NCBI GenBank assembly: GCA_027605045.1
Contig: JAQFWX010000034.1
Coordinates: 1 to 64,000, forward strand
Length of the DNA: 64,000 nt
From: Phallus indusiatus
Lineage: Eukaryota > Basidiomycota > Agaricomycetes > Phallales > Phallaceae
Direction of reading: 5' to 3'
The notes beneath the pieces are model-generated. The model ran no database searches, was not told the origin of the DNA, and was given only the letters and a program-made list of their open reading frames with translations. The position numbers and the translations under genes were made by a program. Positions 37,362-50,523 of this stretch are shown piece after piece (within the stretch, counting starts at the first letter, position 1; each line of letters opens with the position of its first letter).

Positions 37362-40151
37362 GTTGCGCGAAATAATAGGGTAGAAAGGAAAGGAAGGAAA
37401 TGAAGTTGAGAATTAAAAAGAGGACAAAGAGAGAAAAATAAAGAAAAAAGCCGAGGTGGTCGTTTTTTCGTTTTTTTACTTTGAAGAACAAGAAGAAAAC
37501 TTGTTAAATATATATTTTTACCAGAAGTGGGGAGGGGGATGTTTCGCTTAAACGTCTATATTTATTGGGGTCGCGTAGCGAAAAGATTTGATTCTACATA
37601 GGATCGTATTAGATCGTCCTACTTCTCGTCGGAGGATGTGATCTGTATCCGATGCACCTGAAAGAGAAGTACACAGACGGATACAAATATGGATCCGTAT
37701 ACGGCGTAACCATGTATTGTGCAACCCACATAAGTTGCTTATCATATTTTTTTTTTCCATCAATCCCCTTGCTTTTTTCGCTCTAGCGTCGATCACTCAT
37801 CGCAATCGACAGGGTCGCGTTCGTTCAGATTGATGGAAAAGGTCGACCAAACCAACAAAGACAGACTAAAAAGTGCTTGGAATCGAATATGGTAACACTT
37901 ATTTGTATTATATATATTGAACGTAGCAAGACACTAGGACCGAGGACTATTTAGGCAGAGATTGGTCCGAACGACGGGTTTTTGTGGCTTTCTTGTGTAC
38001 GTTCTCTGGTCACGCAGATGAACTATCCTTTCTCTAAAAGGCATGACTGAAGAACGATTTTCTTTTCCTTTTTCTTTTTCACATCCCCAAGCCGCTTCTT
38101 TATCTGGGATGGCCAGACCTCCGGCGATCCTAGTGTCCTTGTCAGAGGTTGTGTCTTGTTTGACCCGCTTCGTGTGCATGAGAATATAGTTTTGTACATG
38201 CGATCGATATGTGTACGCCGTCAACTGTCCTTTTTCGCCAATGACCAACATAGTGATATTGATACCTGCATGCAGAGGCCGAATCGAAGACGGGCAAAAA
38301 AATCAACAGTAGGTATGATTGTAGCAATAAACACATACTTATCAAGCAATAGGTATATTACGGAAGACGCTGCGGGGAGGTTGACCTGTTTCAGATACAT
38401 ATATATATCTTAGTGCAAATCTCAAAGTAAAATCTCAAAAATGAAGCGGGGAACATTTTTTAAAAAAAATTTTTTTGTCAAGTTAATGAAAGCGCGGAAG
38501 CAAACTATTCCCCTGTGTTACATGGGTCATCCGGACGCAAACGTCACAAGATGAGATGCGAGCGGATGAATGCTCTTTTCTGTCCAAAAAACCAATCAGG
38601 AGTTTTTCGTTTGTACCTCATTTTTTCTTCCCTTTGGACAATCAAATTGATTCATATGTTGTATCGTAGATATATTTGGATATACATTTGTATTATGACG
38701 TTACGCGTTACGCGTTTCGCTTCGACATCTTTAGGCGTTTCTTCTTCTCCACTACTCCAGTCTATCTCAGGCGGCAATATCATAGAGAAAAGTGGAGATT
38801 AAAACTTCACAAGAATTGACCAAAAAGATGAAGTAATGGGAGTTAACTGTTCATAGCATGACTACGCACGAAATAATTCGTTGTCCTGTGGAGTGAAAGA
38901 AACGCCGAGACCGTTATGTTTTTGTCTATTATTTTTGTACGGCGTGTATACTCCGGGGGCTTTGTAAGTAAACGAGAGAGACCAATTAGTAAATCGCCCT
39001 ACATGTTCCCCTTCAAGGAAATTCCAGTTTGCCATGTGATGACTTCTTGATATACGGACCGTGATATGATACATCGCGAATACGTCGCCTAGATAGTCCT
39101 CCCAAAAGAAAAAGGCGAGTGAACACAAGTGAAAAACCCTGAAGACCAAAAATGGCGAGCGCGCCCCGCCCGCGTAAATATTTAAACATTTAAACGGTGG
39201 ACCCAGTACGACCCAGCATTGTACTGTACATACAGCTTAATTTAATTCCGGAACCAATTTGCTTTAGCTACCGGTACCGTCTAAAGATGGCCACGGGATT
39301 ATGAACATTCGATCGGCGGTGATTGAGATTGGGCAGATGTTACCTTTTTTTTTCTGAACCGAGACCTAATACCGAGACGCTTTCAAAGAAAGAAAGGGAT
39401 CAAAATCGCTTACCTAAGAATACGACCTTATATATTTCGAGCCTGTCAAAGTGCCAAAGAAGTGCGCCAAGCCAATCCCTCACATGGACAACTTTTGGCC
39501 AGGCAATATTTGGTACTGGTGTCAATATAACAAAGTGTTTCGGTCAGCCAGTGTGAACTAGTGGGGATTAGTGTACACCCTAAAACAGGTCAAATGAACC
39601 TGTTCTCAGGGATAGTAGTCGTGACCATGATATAGTGATAGGTGCACGTTTGTTTCCAAGCAAAAATGTCTCTTTATTGACGGTTTATATATATCTGATC
39701 TCACTTAAATATACAGTCCTTTTTTCTTAAGTAAAGAAGAGGTGTTTGAGTTTTGGTATCCGCGTAATCTCAACCTTAAGACAATAAAAAATTTGCAAAT
39801 TAAAAGGCGTTTTCTCGAGCTGCTTCTATGGTTGTATACTTGTATTATTACCGACAAGTGGCTGATTCGTAATACCCTAGTTTTCGCTATGAAATTTTCG
39901 AGCTAAATGCATTATGAGCCATGCACTGTTAAAACAGACAGGCAAATCTGAAACTCCTAGCAGCGGAACAGTGTCAACGCGGCAACGCAAGAGCAGCTAG
40001 CGACTGGCTTTCTCATAGTCAGGGTCACGCCATCATCACACAAATGGTCTAGGCGCTATGAGCGGGCGCCTTTTGTTTGTCAGCACCTGGCCCCCCGCCC
40101 TTCCCAGCTACAGCCCATGAGACCGCCGTTTCGTGGTGGTATCAGCGGCAA
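37362..40151. other. Long upstream region of the WOPR gene
   Basis: 2.8 kb between the divergent WOPR and transporter genes. Unusually large for this compact window; WOPR regulators often have long, autoregulated promoters (family knowledge, not shown here). A minus-strand open frame at 38862-39149 and others are not supported by splice sites or motifs. A/T palindromic tracts occur at about 38455-38478. Confidence 0.45.
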
Positions 40152-41911
40152 ATGTCATTCACCAGTTCTTCAATAGACCGAGCACGATACCAACATGTAG
40201 ATCAGAGTGCTGAAAACATTGGTATCTCAGCCAACTTTTACGAGCAGGGGCTTCAAACAGCGGGGATACACTTTGCGTCTATTGACGAGAAAAAACGGCT
40301 TTGGTGGAAGAATGCTTTGATCACTGCAGGATGCATTGCTTCTTGGTAAGTCGTGTTTTGATTGGACCATCTTCCGAAATTTGAGCGTAAATCAGGTTCT
40401 TCTTTGCTACTCTTTTGTCCGTGTATAACAAGTGGATGTTCGACCCAAATCGCTTCGGATTTCCTTATCCATTCTTCGTTACTTGCTTGCATATGTGGAT
40501 TCAGTTCCTTCTTGCTGCTCTTGTCCGTTATCTGTGGCCAAGACGTTTCCGACCCCCGGAGAGACCAAACATTCGCCAGTATACGTAGGTACACATCCCT
40601 TTCGTTTGATCGCGCCGTTTTACAAGAGCTCCTTTCTTTTGCCAAGAATAAAAATTGTTCCCACGGCACTGGCTACAGCAGCAGATATCGGACTGTCAAA
40701 TAGGTCCTTGCAAACAATTACTCTAACTTTTTATAGTACGTGCTATTTCAATTCTGGGGCAGCAAACGCTTACCGAATGACGACCCTTTTGGCCGACTTC
40801 ACCATTTCACAGCAATGGTCAAAAATTCCTCCCTCATTTTTGTCCTACTATTCGCGTTCCTATTTCGCCTCGAAATATTCTCACTCCGTCTCGTTGGCGT
40901 CATCTTTCTCATCTTGGTAGGCGAGGTCCTTATGGTGGCCACCGAAACCGAATTCTCTTTGACAGGCTTCATACTTGTCATCTCAGCCAGCGCGTCCGGT
41001 GGTCTCAGATGGTCGTTAACCCAACTTCTTCTTAAACGAAACAAAAAGACAGGAGAAAACCTCGGACTCGATACACCCCCTGCTGCCTTGTTCTGGATGA
41101 CTCCGGCCATGGGCGTCAGTTTAGCCATTTTGAGCATGATAGTACATGGGTTGGACATTTTCAGAAATAAGTTTTTTGATGGTTTCAGCTCGTCCTTTTG
41201 GACTTGTGTCTATATTTTATTCCCTGGTGCCATCGCTTTTTGCATGGTGATAAGCGAATTCTAGTAATACCTTTCAACCCTCGTGCTTATTTTATTTCTT
41301 ATTAATCATTCTTCTCCCCCACCCCTCTATAGTATCCTTAAAAGGGCTGGTGTCGTCCCAATGTCGATAGCGGGAATTTTCAAGGAGGTGGCTACCATGT
41401 CCGCGTCGGCCTTGGTTTTTGGGGATGAATTAACCCCTTTGAATGTTACCGGCATAGCGATCGCTTTTTGCGGTTAGTTTGAGACGCTCCCTTCCTTTTT
41501 CTTTTCAGCGTGTCTTACCAAATATAATTTAGGCATTGTCCTCTTCACATACCACAAATATAGTAAATCTCTCGAATCAACTGTACCTGTAGACACGCAT
41601 GGCAATCCTGTAGAAGAGGATGATATCGACATTGTAGAAGAGTATACCCCTGGTGCATTTGGATTGGAAGAGAGTCAAACGTTTAATGGGGGTAGCAGAG
41701 AAATTACATTGGTTCGTTGCCCTTGCTTGTATTACAATATTAATCGGTCTTTGACGTTGCATGATATCAGGATTCTGCTAGAAGTCCATTGTTTGCTATA
41801 GGCCCTGAAGACGACAGCGACAATGACGACGAAAGTCGCACATTAGTCTCAAATTCAGGAAATGGTCACAGTGTCAACGTAGACGTCGAAGACTCAAAAC
41901 CACATCGTTAG
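40152..41911 (+). CDS. SLC35/TPT-family nucleotide-sugar transporter-like protein (SLC35C2-like)
   Basis: Multi-helix Golgi/ER-type transporter of the drug/metabolite superfamily. The open frame extends further upstream without an ATG; ATG at 40152 (MSFTSSSIDRARYQHVDQ) is the first plausible start. The chain of exons joined by short introns reads WWKNALITAGCIASW|FFFATLLSVYNKWMF, FPYPFFVTCLHMWIQFLLAA, TIKIVPTALATAADIGLSN, MVKNSSLIFVLLFAFLFRLE, ISASASGGLRWSLTQLLLKR, FWMTPAMGVSLAILSMIVHG, LKRAGVVPMSIAGIFKEVAT, NVTGIAIAFCGIVLFTYHKY. These are the characteristic helices of SLC35C2/Ymd8-like proteins, including the ALATAADIGLSN and SGGLRW motifs. The tail is acidic and cytosolic (GPEDDSDNDDESRTLVSNSG). 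About 450 residues. The exact substrate is unknown. Confidence 0.88.
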
Positions 41912-44632
41912 CCTAGAATAGCATACTCATAAAACAAGAACAGAAGAATCTGGGGGTGCTGTTATCTATATCGCTATATCGTCTTGCTTTTACTTCTCCT
42001 AGTATACTTGTGTCTATTATTTTCGTTAGTGATTTAGATCAATCTAATTTATTGAGTGCAGTTTCAGGTACGTACGACCGTCTTGGACACGGAATTAAGT
42101 CAGAGTAGTTTTTCTTGTCAAAATCAAACCTTGGCTGAACCGAGGCTAAGGGTTTGTGATTTAGAGTCTGAAATCAAGGGGGGTGATTATTCATAGTACA
42201 TAGATCGCAGCTCCTCCTAATCCTAAATGGCAACCTCTAGATTTGACCCGTCTGTCGGAAATTACGTGACGAGCCTGAACTGTCCTAATATGTGCACGTG
42301 TGGCCTGCCAGATCAGGCCTCTTTTTTTTCTCTGGCGCGAATTGGTTCAGAGATCTATAACATAATATGATTGATTGATAAGATCAATTGACTAATTTGG
42401 GACGATGAATTTTAGTTTTTTTTGAGTCCGCGCGCGCCACTTAATGTTTGTGGACCTAGGCCTAGACATTCTTATAACATTCTCGCGATATGACGACGAC
42501 GACAACAAGCGAGAACATGCTAGCAAGGTCAAGTCTGGGTTCTGATTCACGGAGCGAAAAACAGGAAAGAACACATAATGTACAGAGTATTATGAAGCAG
42601 AGCGGATATAGACCTCAAACAATACAAGGCGAGTTACAGCAGTGCTAGGGGCTTGAGAGATCTGGCCAAACCCCTAGACGACGTGTGATCCATGTTTCTC
42701 TAGAATTTCTCAATACTGACTAGTAGGAATCGATTATAGCATTATGAATAACTTACAAGACTTTTTACCTTGATCGTTTTTATCTGAACCACTTCCGTTA
42801 GTGCTTTGAACGATGTTAGTTTGAGATTGCGTAAAATTAACTAGGCTATCAATTTTAACGATGAGTTCTGTGAATGAGCTTTCCAGAATTTGTGTTACTT
42901 GAACGTGGTTTCAGAGACCCTGTTGCAAAGATTCAATAAGAGCAGACAAAATACAAAGCGCAGCCTTACATTTTCTACTGATTTGATAAAAGTTTTTATC
43001 GGTTGGAGGTGTGTTCAACAAGAGGAGATCTCGTATAGAGCTAGTTGTGGAAGTTGTCGTACTCGGGGATACCTTGTTGTTGAAGGGACTTTACGAAAAA
43101 TGTGAGGCCTTAAATAAACCAGGAAAGTGTTTATCATGGTTTGTATTTTTACCAAATATTTAGTAAAGTTGTGTTTCTAATTCGCCAATACACAATCAAA
43201 CAGTTAATATTTCATATACTGAAAGCGGATCTCTCTTCAATCAGACCTTCCAACTGAGACGGAAAAGGTGAATTCCAGAAGGACGGTTCCCCGGAAAATC
43301 TGACCAAATATTGAAATCATGCTTCTAGTCTATTACAAAGTACTCAAAGCAACATAATTGTTGTCATATAATTGGGGAGATAAGCACTCGTCTAAATGAA
43401 ATTTGCATGTATGGTTCAACATATCAGTGAAGCAACCGGATAGACTGTGTATGGTAAAAGTGTTTGTACCACTTATAATAAGAATCATAGGTTTACGGCA
43501 GCGTTTCAGCTCACTAAACCATTCTAACGTATCACCTTTGAGATAATCTTAGATCCATACATCACAAGGTCACTCTGGTAGCCGTGCGTGTTTTCCAGAT
43601 ATGACCTTTTAAGCTTGTATCCATTAAAGAGATCGGATGTTATATGCTGTATATTTGAGTCTCGGACAATTGCGGTGGAGTGGAAATCAAAAAAAAACGT
43701 ATTAACCCTCCAAATGTTCAAGCTTCGGGCTACTAATTGGACCTTCTATTGTGTTGAGCTTAAGAACCGTTCGGGTGAAGGTGCCACTGACAAAGGGATG
43801 ATCTAACACCGGGTACGGATGCAGAAAAGTCTCATTCTTATTTGCTGTCGTAGCCGCTTCATGAACCAACAAGATTCCATTGACTCAGGTCCAGCTTGTG
43901 TTGTAAATCTATTGACACTTATCAATCTATTTTCATTTATGTTTTGATATATAGGCTGGGAATCGTTTATAAGGTGGAATTGAGAATAGTGCAACGATAT
44001 GGCATGTCATGTGAAAAAGGACGACGGGTAGATACTTCAAAAGGTTCATGAGCATATTTTTCTCAAGCTCATATACAATCCTGTACCACTCCCGCAGATC
44101 CCAAACCATATATGGTAACGGAAAAATTTGTTCCCGACACTAAGCGAGTAAAAGGAAGAAGTTCCTGCGGTGACTAGACAAGTTCTGTCAACAATATCAA
44201 AGATGTCTGTTTCAAATAAATTGTAGGACTATAGAGGCACCTGACATGCAAAAAGTCCGATCTCGATAGGAGTTTGGGAACAAGATGTTACCTGTGATAG
44301 TTTATAATTAATGAATAATGGACGGACGGGAACGCATGCACGTCCAGAAGCCTAAGCCATAAAAGTATAGATCAACATTTGCAGGAAAAATACTAGAACG
44401 GCACAGGTTGCAGGGAACTTTGAGTTTGAAAAAAAAATAAAGTTCACGTCATTTCTTATCTTCAGAAGCTGGCCACGGGTTGTGATACCAAGAAAGGTTC
44501 ATAGCTTCCTAGCGTGGAGATGGAAAAAGAATATGATGCATGATGCTCAACAGGTCATGGAATTACGTTATTGGCTGAAACAGCAACCTGTCTACTGATG
44601 CAAGGTTTCTAAAAACAGGTTGATGGTTTATT
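41912..44632. other. Convergent intergenic region, gene-poor
   Basis: 2.7 kb between the transporter (plus) and CCT3 (minus). AT-rich with many short random frames and no family resemblance or splice-consistent exon chain. Possibly decayed sequence; I see no specific element. Confidence 0.4.
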
Positions 44633-46851
44633 TTACTGCGCCTCCATGACTTCTTCGGGTGGAGGACCCTGTTCTGCGCCACCTCCTGACTGTCTGTCCT
44701 TACGCGCAGCTTGCACAATATCGTCTACACGAAGTAAAACACGGGCTGCCTGTTTCAAAATAGTTAGTACCGTTTGCGACATGAGCAGGCGTTTATCAAA
44801 ATAACAGGTACCTCGATCGCTGTTTTTAAGGTTTGGATCTAAATTCATTAACATAAAGAAGAGAGGAACGAGTTATAATAAGTATATGATAATCTGAACT
44901 CGGAAAATTTAAATCCAGACCTTGACGCTTGACGATTCGTACAAGCCATACGCCTTCATGTCGACACTTTTCCCAGTATCTCCATTAATACCCCACGAAT
45001 TTCCCCCAGTTGCGTGCTTAGCCTGAGAACGAGGATGAGTAAAAGAGAAGGAGGGGGTTTATATTTATAATCGGCAACGGCAGAAGGATGAATCCATCAT
45101 ACCTTGAGCTCTGTAAGAGTACGGATTGGATTACCACCGGCATTTTGGCATAATGTGCGGGGTATAACTTCCATGGCATCCGCTACGGCTGAGAATACGG
45201 CACTCTCAGCACCTACTACAACTCGAGCGCGCGCTTGTAAAGCGACGTTAATAGCAAGCTCGCAGGCACCACCGCCTGGAACTAAGGATGGGTTGAATAT
45301 GACGTTACGGGCGACTGACATCGCATCAGCCAAGTTCCGTTCGATCTCATTCAGGATATCTTTGGAAGGTCCGCGAAGAAGAATGGTGCAAGCCTTCGGG
45401 GATTTGCATTTGGTAAGGAATGTGAAGTATCTGTAGTAAAACGTAAGGTCACGATGTGTAAAGCGTTTACTTTGCGCGCTTGGGTACGCACTCGTCGCCA
45501 AATTTTTCAATATGGAATAATCCACATTGCGTACCAACATCGGAATCTCGTAAATCCTCAACTCGGTTCACAATCGTAGCGCCAACAGCACGGGCAATGC
45601 GATTATTATCCGACTTCCTGACTCTCCGAATAGCCGTAATATTGGCCTTCAATAAAACATGCTGTGCCACGTCTAAAGTGAACACAATGAGACAGGATTC
45701 TTGAAAAAAAGGTGATTGAAGGTAATACATACCAGATATGCCTTTTTCAGTGAAGATCAAATCGGGTTTGAATTCAATTAGCTTCTGACAAACAAGTTTG
45801 ACTTGTTCTTCCTCAATTTCTTGCGCTCGGGCCCAATCGGCCTCTTTCGATATTTCCATGTTAGTCTGGCTCTCGCCTTTTTTGTACTCCAGTGCACAAT
45901 CTAGGAGGATAATCCGGGGATTTGCTATTCGTCTTCTCATCGCCGGATGCGTGATGTCCTTGTTCAGCATAATGCCATCTAACGCTTGACTTTGTTCAAT
46001 TTCGCCGCCAGGAACCTTCTCGACACGTGCATAGCGTTTAATATCAATCGTCTTGATACCCGCGTCTTCTTTGGTGACAGTGCGGACAGCATCCAAAGCT
46101 AGACGACACATTAGATCCGACCATCGAGTGACAAATTTGGTTCCCAGAGAAGTCTTAATGAGAGAGAGCATTTCTTTATCTGATGATGTATTGATAGGGA
46201 CAGAAACGGTTTTAAGGACTTCAAGACTTTCTTTGAGGGCCTTGTTCAGGGCGGCAATAATTACGACGGGATGGATATTTCGTTCCAGTAAAGGTAAGCA
46301 ATGCGCGAGAATTTCACCGGCTTAAGAGGATGAGCATGGCTTATTCAAATAGAAGAATGAGACGAAGCCGTACCAAGGATGACAACAGATGTCGTCCCAT
46401 CACCCACTTCCTCATCCTGAGTTCTACTGAGCTCAATCATATTCTTTGCAGCCGGATGCGCAACATCAATTTCTCGCAAGATGGAGTTGCCGTCATTCGT
46501 AAGCCTTATTTATGAAGTATTAGCAACAATCTTGGGCAATAAAAAGCGCGTCAACGTACAATATGCCACCCATGGGATCTAGGATCATCTTGAGCATCGA
46601 TTTCGGCCCAAGACATGTTCTGATTACATCTGAGACGGTCTACAATATTTCACAGTTGTTAGAAAGTAACGAGATATGTCTGATCCGACACGCTCACTTT
46701 TGCTGCTGTGATGTTGGAAATTTGAGCTTTCCGACCACTTTGCCGCTCTGGAGCGGCATCTAAATGCAGACAGTCATGAGAGATGTATTTGAAGGTTTAA
46801 GAGAGAGAGGCAGCCTACTCATTACAAATACAGGCATTTGTCCAGCTTGCA
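44633..46851 (-). CDS. CCT3: T-complex protein 1 subunit gamma (CCT3 chaperonin)
   Basis: Subunit of the cytosolic TRiC/CCT ring that folds actin, tubulin and other proteins with ATP. Start [11 protein letters not shown], then intron to [20 protein letters not shown]. Conserved blocks in order: [59 protein letters not shown] (ATP-binding GDGTT), [125 protein letters not shown]. The C-terminus ends [11 protein letters not shown]. The intron near 44760 (GTACCT..AACAG) joins TAIE to AARVLL. Several introns; about 550 residues, the usual family length. Gamma identity rests on the N-terminal [11 protein letters not shown] and LRVDDIV patterns. Confidence 0.95.
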
Positions 46852-47167
46852 TTTTTTTGTGGAACGCTGTCTGGGAGCAGACCGCAAGAAAATACGGCGT
46901 TGTTACGTAATCGCAATGATGGTTGGGAATGAGCGCTAAACTGACTAAGCAGTCTATACAATTCTTTTTTAATAGAAGACCCTAGAAGACCCTAAGTTCA
47001 ACTTTAGTTCAACATAAACCAGTAACCGTACTTCCTGCAAAGCGAGATTTATGCTCCAGTTAAATGGAATTAAATGTTGGGTTACTACGAGTAACAATAC
47101 TATCTTACCTATCACCAAATCTTCCACCTGTGACAATATCTCTCAAATCGCTACCTGCACCGTCAAG
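46852..47167. promoter_or_regulatory. Bidirectional promoter region
   Basis: Only 316 bp separate the divergent CCT3 and coiled-coil genes, so both must start from this stretch. A direct repeat (AGAAGACCCTAGAAGACCCTA) is visible at about 46975-46993. No clear TATA box. Confidence 0.5.
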
Positions 47168-48956
47168 ATGCCTAGCAGCAGAAAGGTATGTCTTTTTTTT
47201 TCTATGTTTATGAAGAAATAAAGAATCTTATGGACTTGTTTTATTCATTAGAATTATATAATTCATTGGACATCGAGTACGCCGATTACTGCTTGGTGCG
47301 AATTGAGCACGAAAAACTCGTTCGGGGTAGTAAACGAAGGCATTGTGAAGTGCGAGATGGATGAAAACGACCCTAGCACACTAAAACGATCAACACAAGA
47401 ATGTAATGGAACAAGTCGCAATCTGTCTTTTGCCGGACGTAGACCACCGAGTGAGGCAGGCCTTCGTATCTGTTTTCTCATTCAGGAGACGTGTTTTTTT
47501 TTACCTGAATATCTTTTCAGATTCCCCTGTTCTAGGTATGGCGTGGCTCGAAATTAGGCGGGCAACGGCCATTGATGTTAATGAGGTCTCACCTCGCGAA
47601 CGGAAGTTAACCATTCATTGGGTACAATCCGATCGTCCTGATTCTGGCATGCCATACGCGACCTTCATATTCAACTTCGAATTGAGTGAACAGGCTATGG
47701 AGAAGATCAATAACAGTATTCTGAGTAATCCTACCACACCAACCACGCGAAGCCGTCTCGGCATCAGAGGCAGCAGCGCGGAGGGAGAAGCGGATAGCGC
47801 CTTTCCATCCTCGCCAGAGATTACGACGAATGATATACCTGTAATCCGTTTCTTCGGTTCTTTATGTTGCTATTGAACAACTCATTCTTTAGACTGTCGA
47901 GAACCTGTTATTGGAACCTATCTCCGCTGACACTGAAATGCCAGTATCATCGACAGAAGCAGCAAAAGGATCCATTGTAAAGACAACACCAGAGAACAGT
48001 CTTTGCGAAAAATCACTGCAAGCAACCAGCGAATCGGTTGTCGAGAATCCGCAAAAAGTCCCGAATGAGCTAATGATTCCTGATCATAACAATGAGCAAG
48101 GACTGGCTACCGAAGATACAACTGACAGGACAACAATGATGGAAGAGCCGAACGGATGCCAGAAAAGGGCTCGCGAGGAAATACAGCCAAACGCTCTTGA
48201 GGCCAAACGCTTACGCTCGGACATGTTGGAACAGAACGAGGAAGTGCCATCACTTTTGGAGGATGTCAGTGACGAAGAAGCGGAGGATTATGACTCCAAG
48301 ATTGAGACAATAAATGTATGGCTCATCTTATCCTATTGGTTTTGCTACCGTTGACTCTTCTTAGACAGAAATTGAAAAAATAATGAGAAGTCTAAAGCGA
48401 ATGAACGATAAGAAAGAGTTCATGGAAATTAAAGTAAACATTGATTTTTTTCCGAGGCTTTTTTTTTTGCTGATAAATATGAAGCGCAAAGGGGTGCAGT
48501 CCATTACGGATATCAAAGCATTAGAAGTTATCTGTGGTCCGTTGATATCTAGAAGACCAGCTCAAGACAAATGGGATGATATTGAAGGCGAAGATCCAGA
48601 TGAGAGTGGATATGACGAGCGAAGGATTCGCATGGAGGTAAGTCCATCCTGTGTAATTGACAATATACACACAGGATGGATTTGATTCACCTCATCTAGG
48701 AAACCCTTCTTTCCCTTGAAGATTATCTGACCGCGCTAAAGTCTAAGAAAGTATACCTTGAGAAGAAGGTAAAAATATTGAGATTTTTTCAGAGCTGTTT
48801 TCGCGTGCTGATATATAGCAGGCTAAGCTGAAGCGATTAAAACTTGATTTTGAGGCCCTCGAGCAGCGATGTAGTCAAATATCCGCAGATATTACCGATA
48901 TGCTTTCAAAATCACCTACCAAAACACCCAGCAAAACTCGGCCATCGAATGAATAA
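47168..48956 (+). CDS. Uncharacterised nuclear-type coiled-coil protein
   Basis: Family not recognised. The model starts MPSSRK at 47168, then about seven introns; the join SEAGL|HSPVLGMAWLEIRRAT at about 47468-47520 is in phase. N-terminal 200 residues look globular and beta-rich (NYIIHWTSSTPITAWCELST, RKLTIHWVQSDRPDSGMPYA, TFIFNFELSEQAMEKINNSI). The middle is disordered and acidic with basic patches that could be nuclear-localisation signals (QKRAREEIQPNALEAKRLRS) and an acidic stretch LLEDVSDEEAEDYDSK. The last 120 residues are strongly helical and coiled-coil-like (EETLLSLEDYLTALKSKKVY, LKRLKLDFEALEQRCSQISA), then a Lys/Thr/Ser-rich end. About 460 residues. The layout of a globular head, acidic centre and coil resembles chromatin or repair scaffold proteins, but that is only an analogy. 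Confidence 0.65.
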
Positions 48957-49063
48957 TTCATGATTTAGTATTCATTAAAAAACATAAAAGTGTATCTAGC
49001 AAACAGAAAACATCGTTTTTTGACTTTCTTTTCGTCCGCCGTGTCACGGTGCACGGCATTGGC

Positions 49064-50312
49064 ATGAGAGCCTTTGAATTTTCAGACACCGACTTCGAAC
49101 TCCGCATGTCCACTTACACCTCAAAAACACACTCGCATGGTGCATCACCAGCTGCATTCTCAACATCTGCCTCGACATCCTTGTTTAGAAGATTAACATG
49201 GGAAGGCACAGTTCCTTTGGAAATACATATTGATCCAAAAGAGCTTCCAGCGAACTCAGATCGTGGGTTGGAAAGCTACTACATTCAAGCTCCTCGTGTC
49301 AGCTATCTCCCACTTCTAATTCCCGAAATCAAACGGTTTTTAACGGACCTGGTCTTGGACGATGCTGGACATATGAGTATACGCGAATCAGACTGGTGGT
49401 TTGAAGGCGAGGATGGACATCCCGTCAAATGGTCCGTCGTTTGCGGTTTCATTTGCTTCTTGCTATCCAAATATTGAATGTTCTAAGGAAAGGCATTGGT
49501 CAATTGGCTTACTTTACGATTGCCATACTATCTCACTAGCGACTCAGACCAATCCACATGTGGTTCCCCTACGGATGACCCTACATCTTGCTTCACCACC
49601 ACTTGATAAGTTGCTTCTTTCGCCAAGTCAGGAAGCTTGTAAACAAGCATTCATGGGTCAACTAAAAGAGGTGGATTTTTTGCGGTGGGGTAATACAAAA
49701 AGAGTTACTGGTCTCCGGAAAGCTGAACAAGATGGAATATGGGAGGGCATCAAAGATCGTGAGCTACCCACCAAGTTTCGTGCATGATCATCAGCTTCTT
49801 ATATGACAAATCAGATAACTTTGACAATTATTGGCGTGTAGCCTCTAAAATATGCCCGACATTGAACCTAACTTCTCAAAGCCTCTCACCAGCTTTAGCG
49901 GCCGCGTCTACGCTTCCTCGTTCACCGAACCAGGAACAACAAGGACTTCCAGATAATGCTTACAGTGTACGGAACATTCCTGTTAGAATATATCTTCCAG
50001 ACGGTCCAGTTATACAAGATCTGGTTACACCTTCAACAGAAGGTACTACATTTTTCCCATTCTCTTTGCATGCGAAGGTCATTTCGGGCTTACGGGTTTA
50101 ATATCACAGGCGACGCGCCAGCTACCCTTGGCAAGCTTTTGGCAACCTCTTTGCCCTTATTGTTTCCAGAAAACGGGCAGCCATTGGCGTATGCTTTGGT
50201 TCAAGGCGTTGCATGTCCATTAGAGGCGGAAGTCGCGTGGCTAAGTACGTGTTTGGCCGGAGCCGACGGATGGCTCAACATTTGCGTGGGTCTAGGAGCG
50301 TCAAAGCATTGA
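49064..50312 (+). CDS. ATG5: Autophagy protein ATG5
   Basis: Ubiquitin-fold scaffold that is conjugated to ATG12 and, with ATG16, promotes ATG8 lipidation during autophagosome formation. Four exons. Diagnostic blocks: SLFRRLTWEGTVPLEIHIDP, GLESYYIQAPRVSYLPLLIP, WWFEGEDGHPVKW|HWSIGLLYD (intron GTCCGT..GAAAG), LRMTLHLASPP, QAFMGQLKEVDFLRWGNTKR (helical region that holds the ATG12-acceptor lysine in the family), EGIKD|HNFDNYWRVASKI, IPVRIYLPDGPVIQD, TEG|DAPATLGKLLATSLPLLF, ALVQGVACPLEAEVAWLSTC, DGWLNICVGL. About 350 residues from the first ATG; the start may instead be the ATG at 49106 (MSTYTSKTHSHG). It follows the coiled-coil gene by only about 100 bp on the same strand. Confidence 0.94.
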
Positions 50313-50523
50313 TGTAGTAATTTCTTTGTTATTCACGGGTTCTCCTGAGGTCATTGTTCATCTTCATATATATAACTGATAGATACCCCTGTTTTCCTTT
50401 CTCGCTTATGTAGACGTCTGAACTAGGTCATCTTTCTTATGCTTTGCTTCTCAATAATGATGTACCATAATACTTTAATCAATTTACGTCTTGTACTTAT
50501 ATAAGGTCATTCAGCTACAGCGG

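Noticed and set aside
38862..39149. 95-codon minus-strand frame in the WOPR upstream region
   Set aside because: No family resemblance, no supporting splice sites; long random frames are expected in 2.8 kb.
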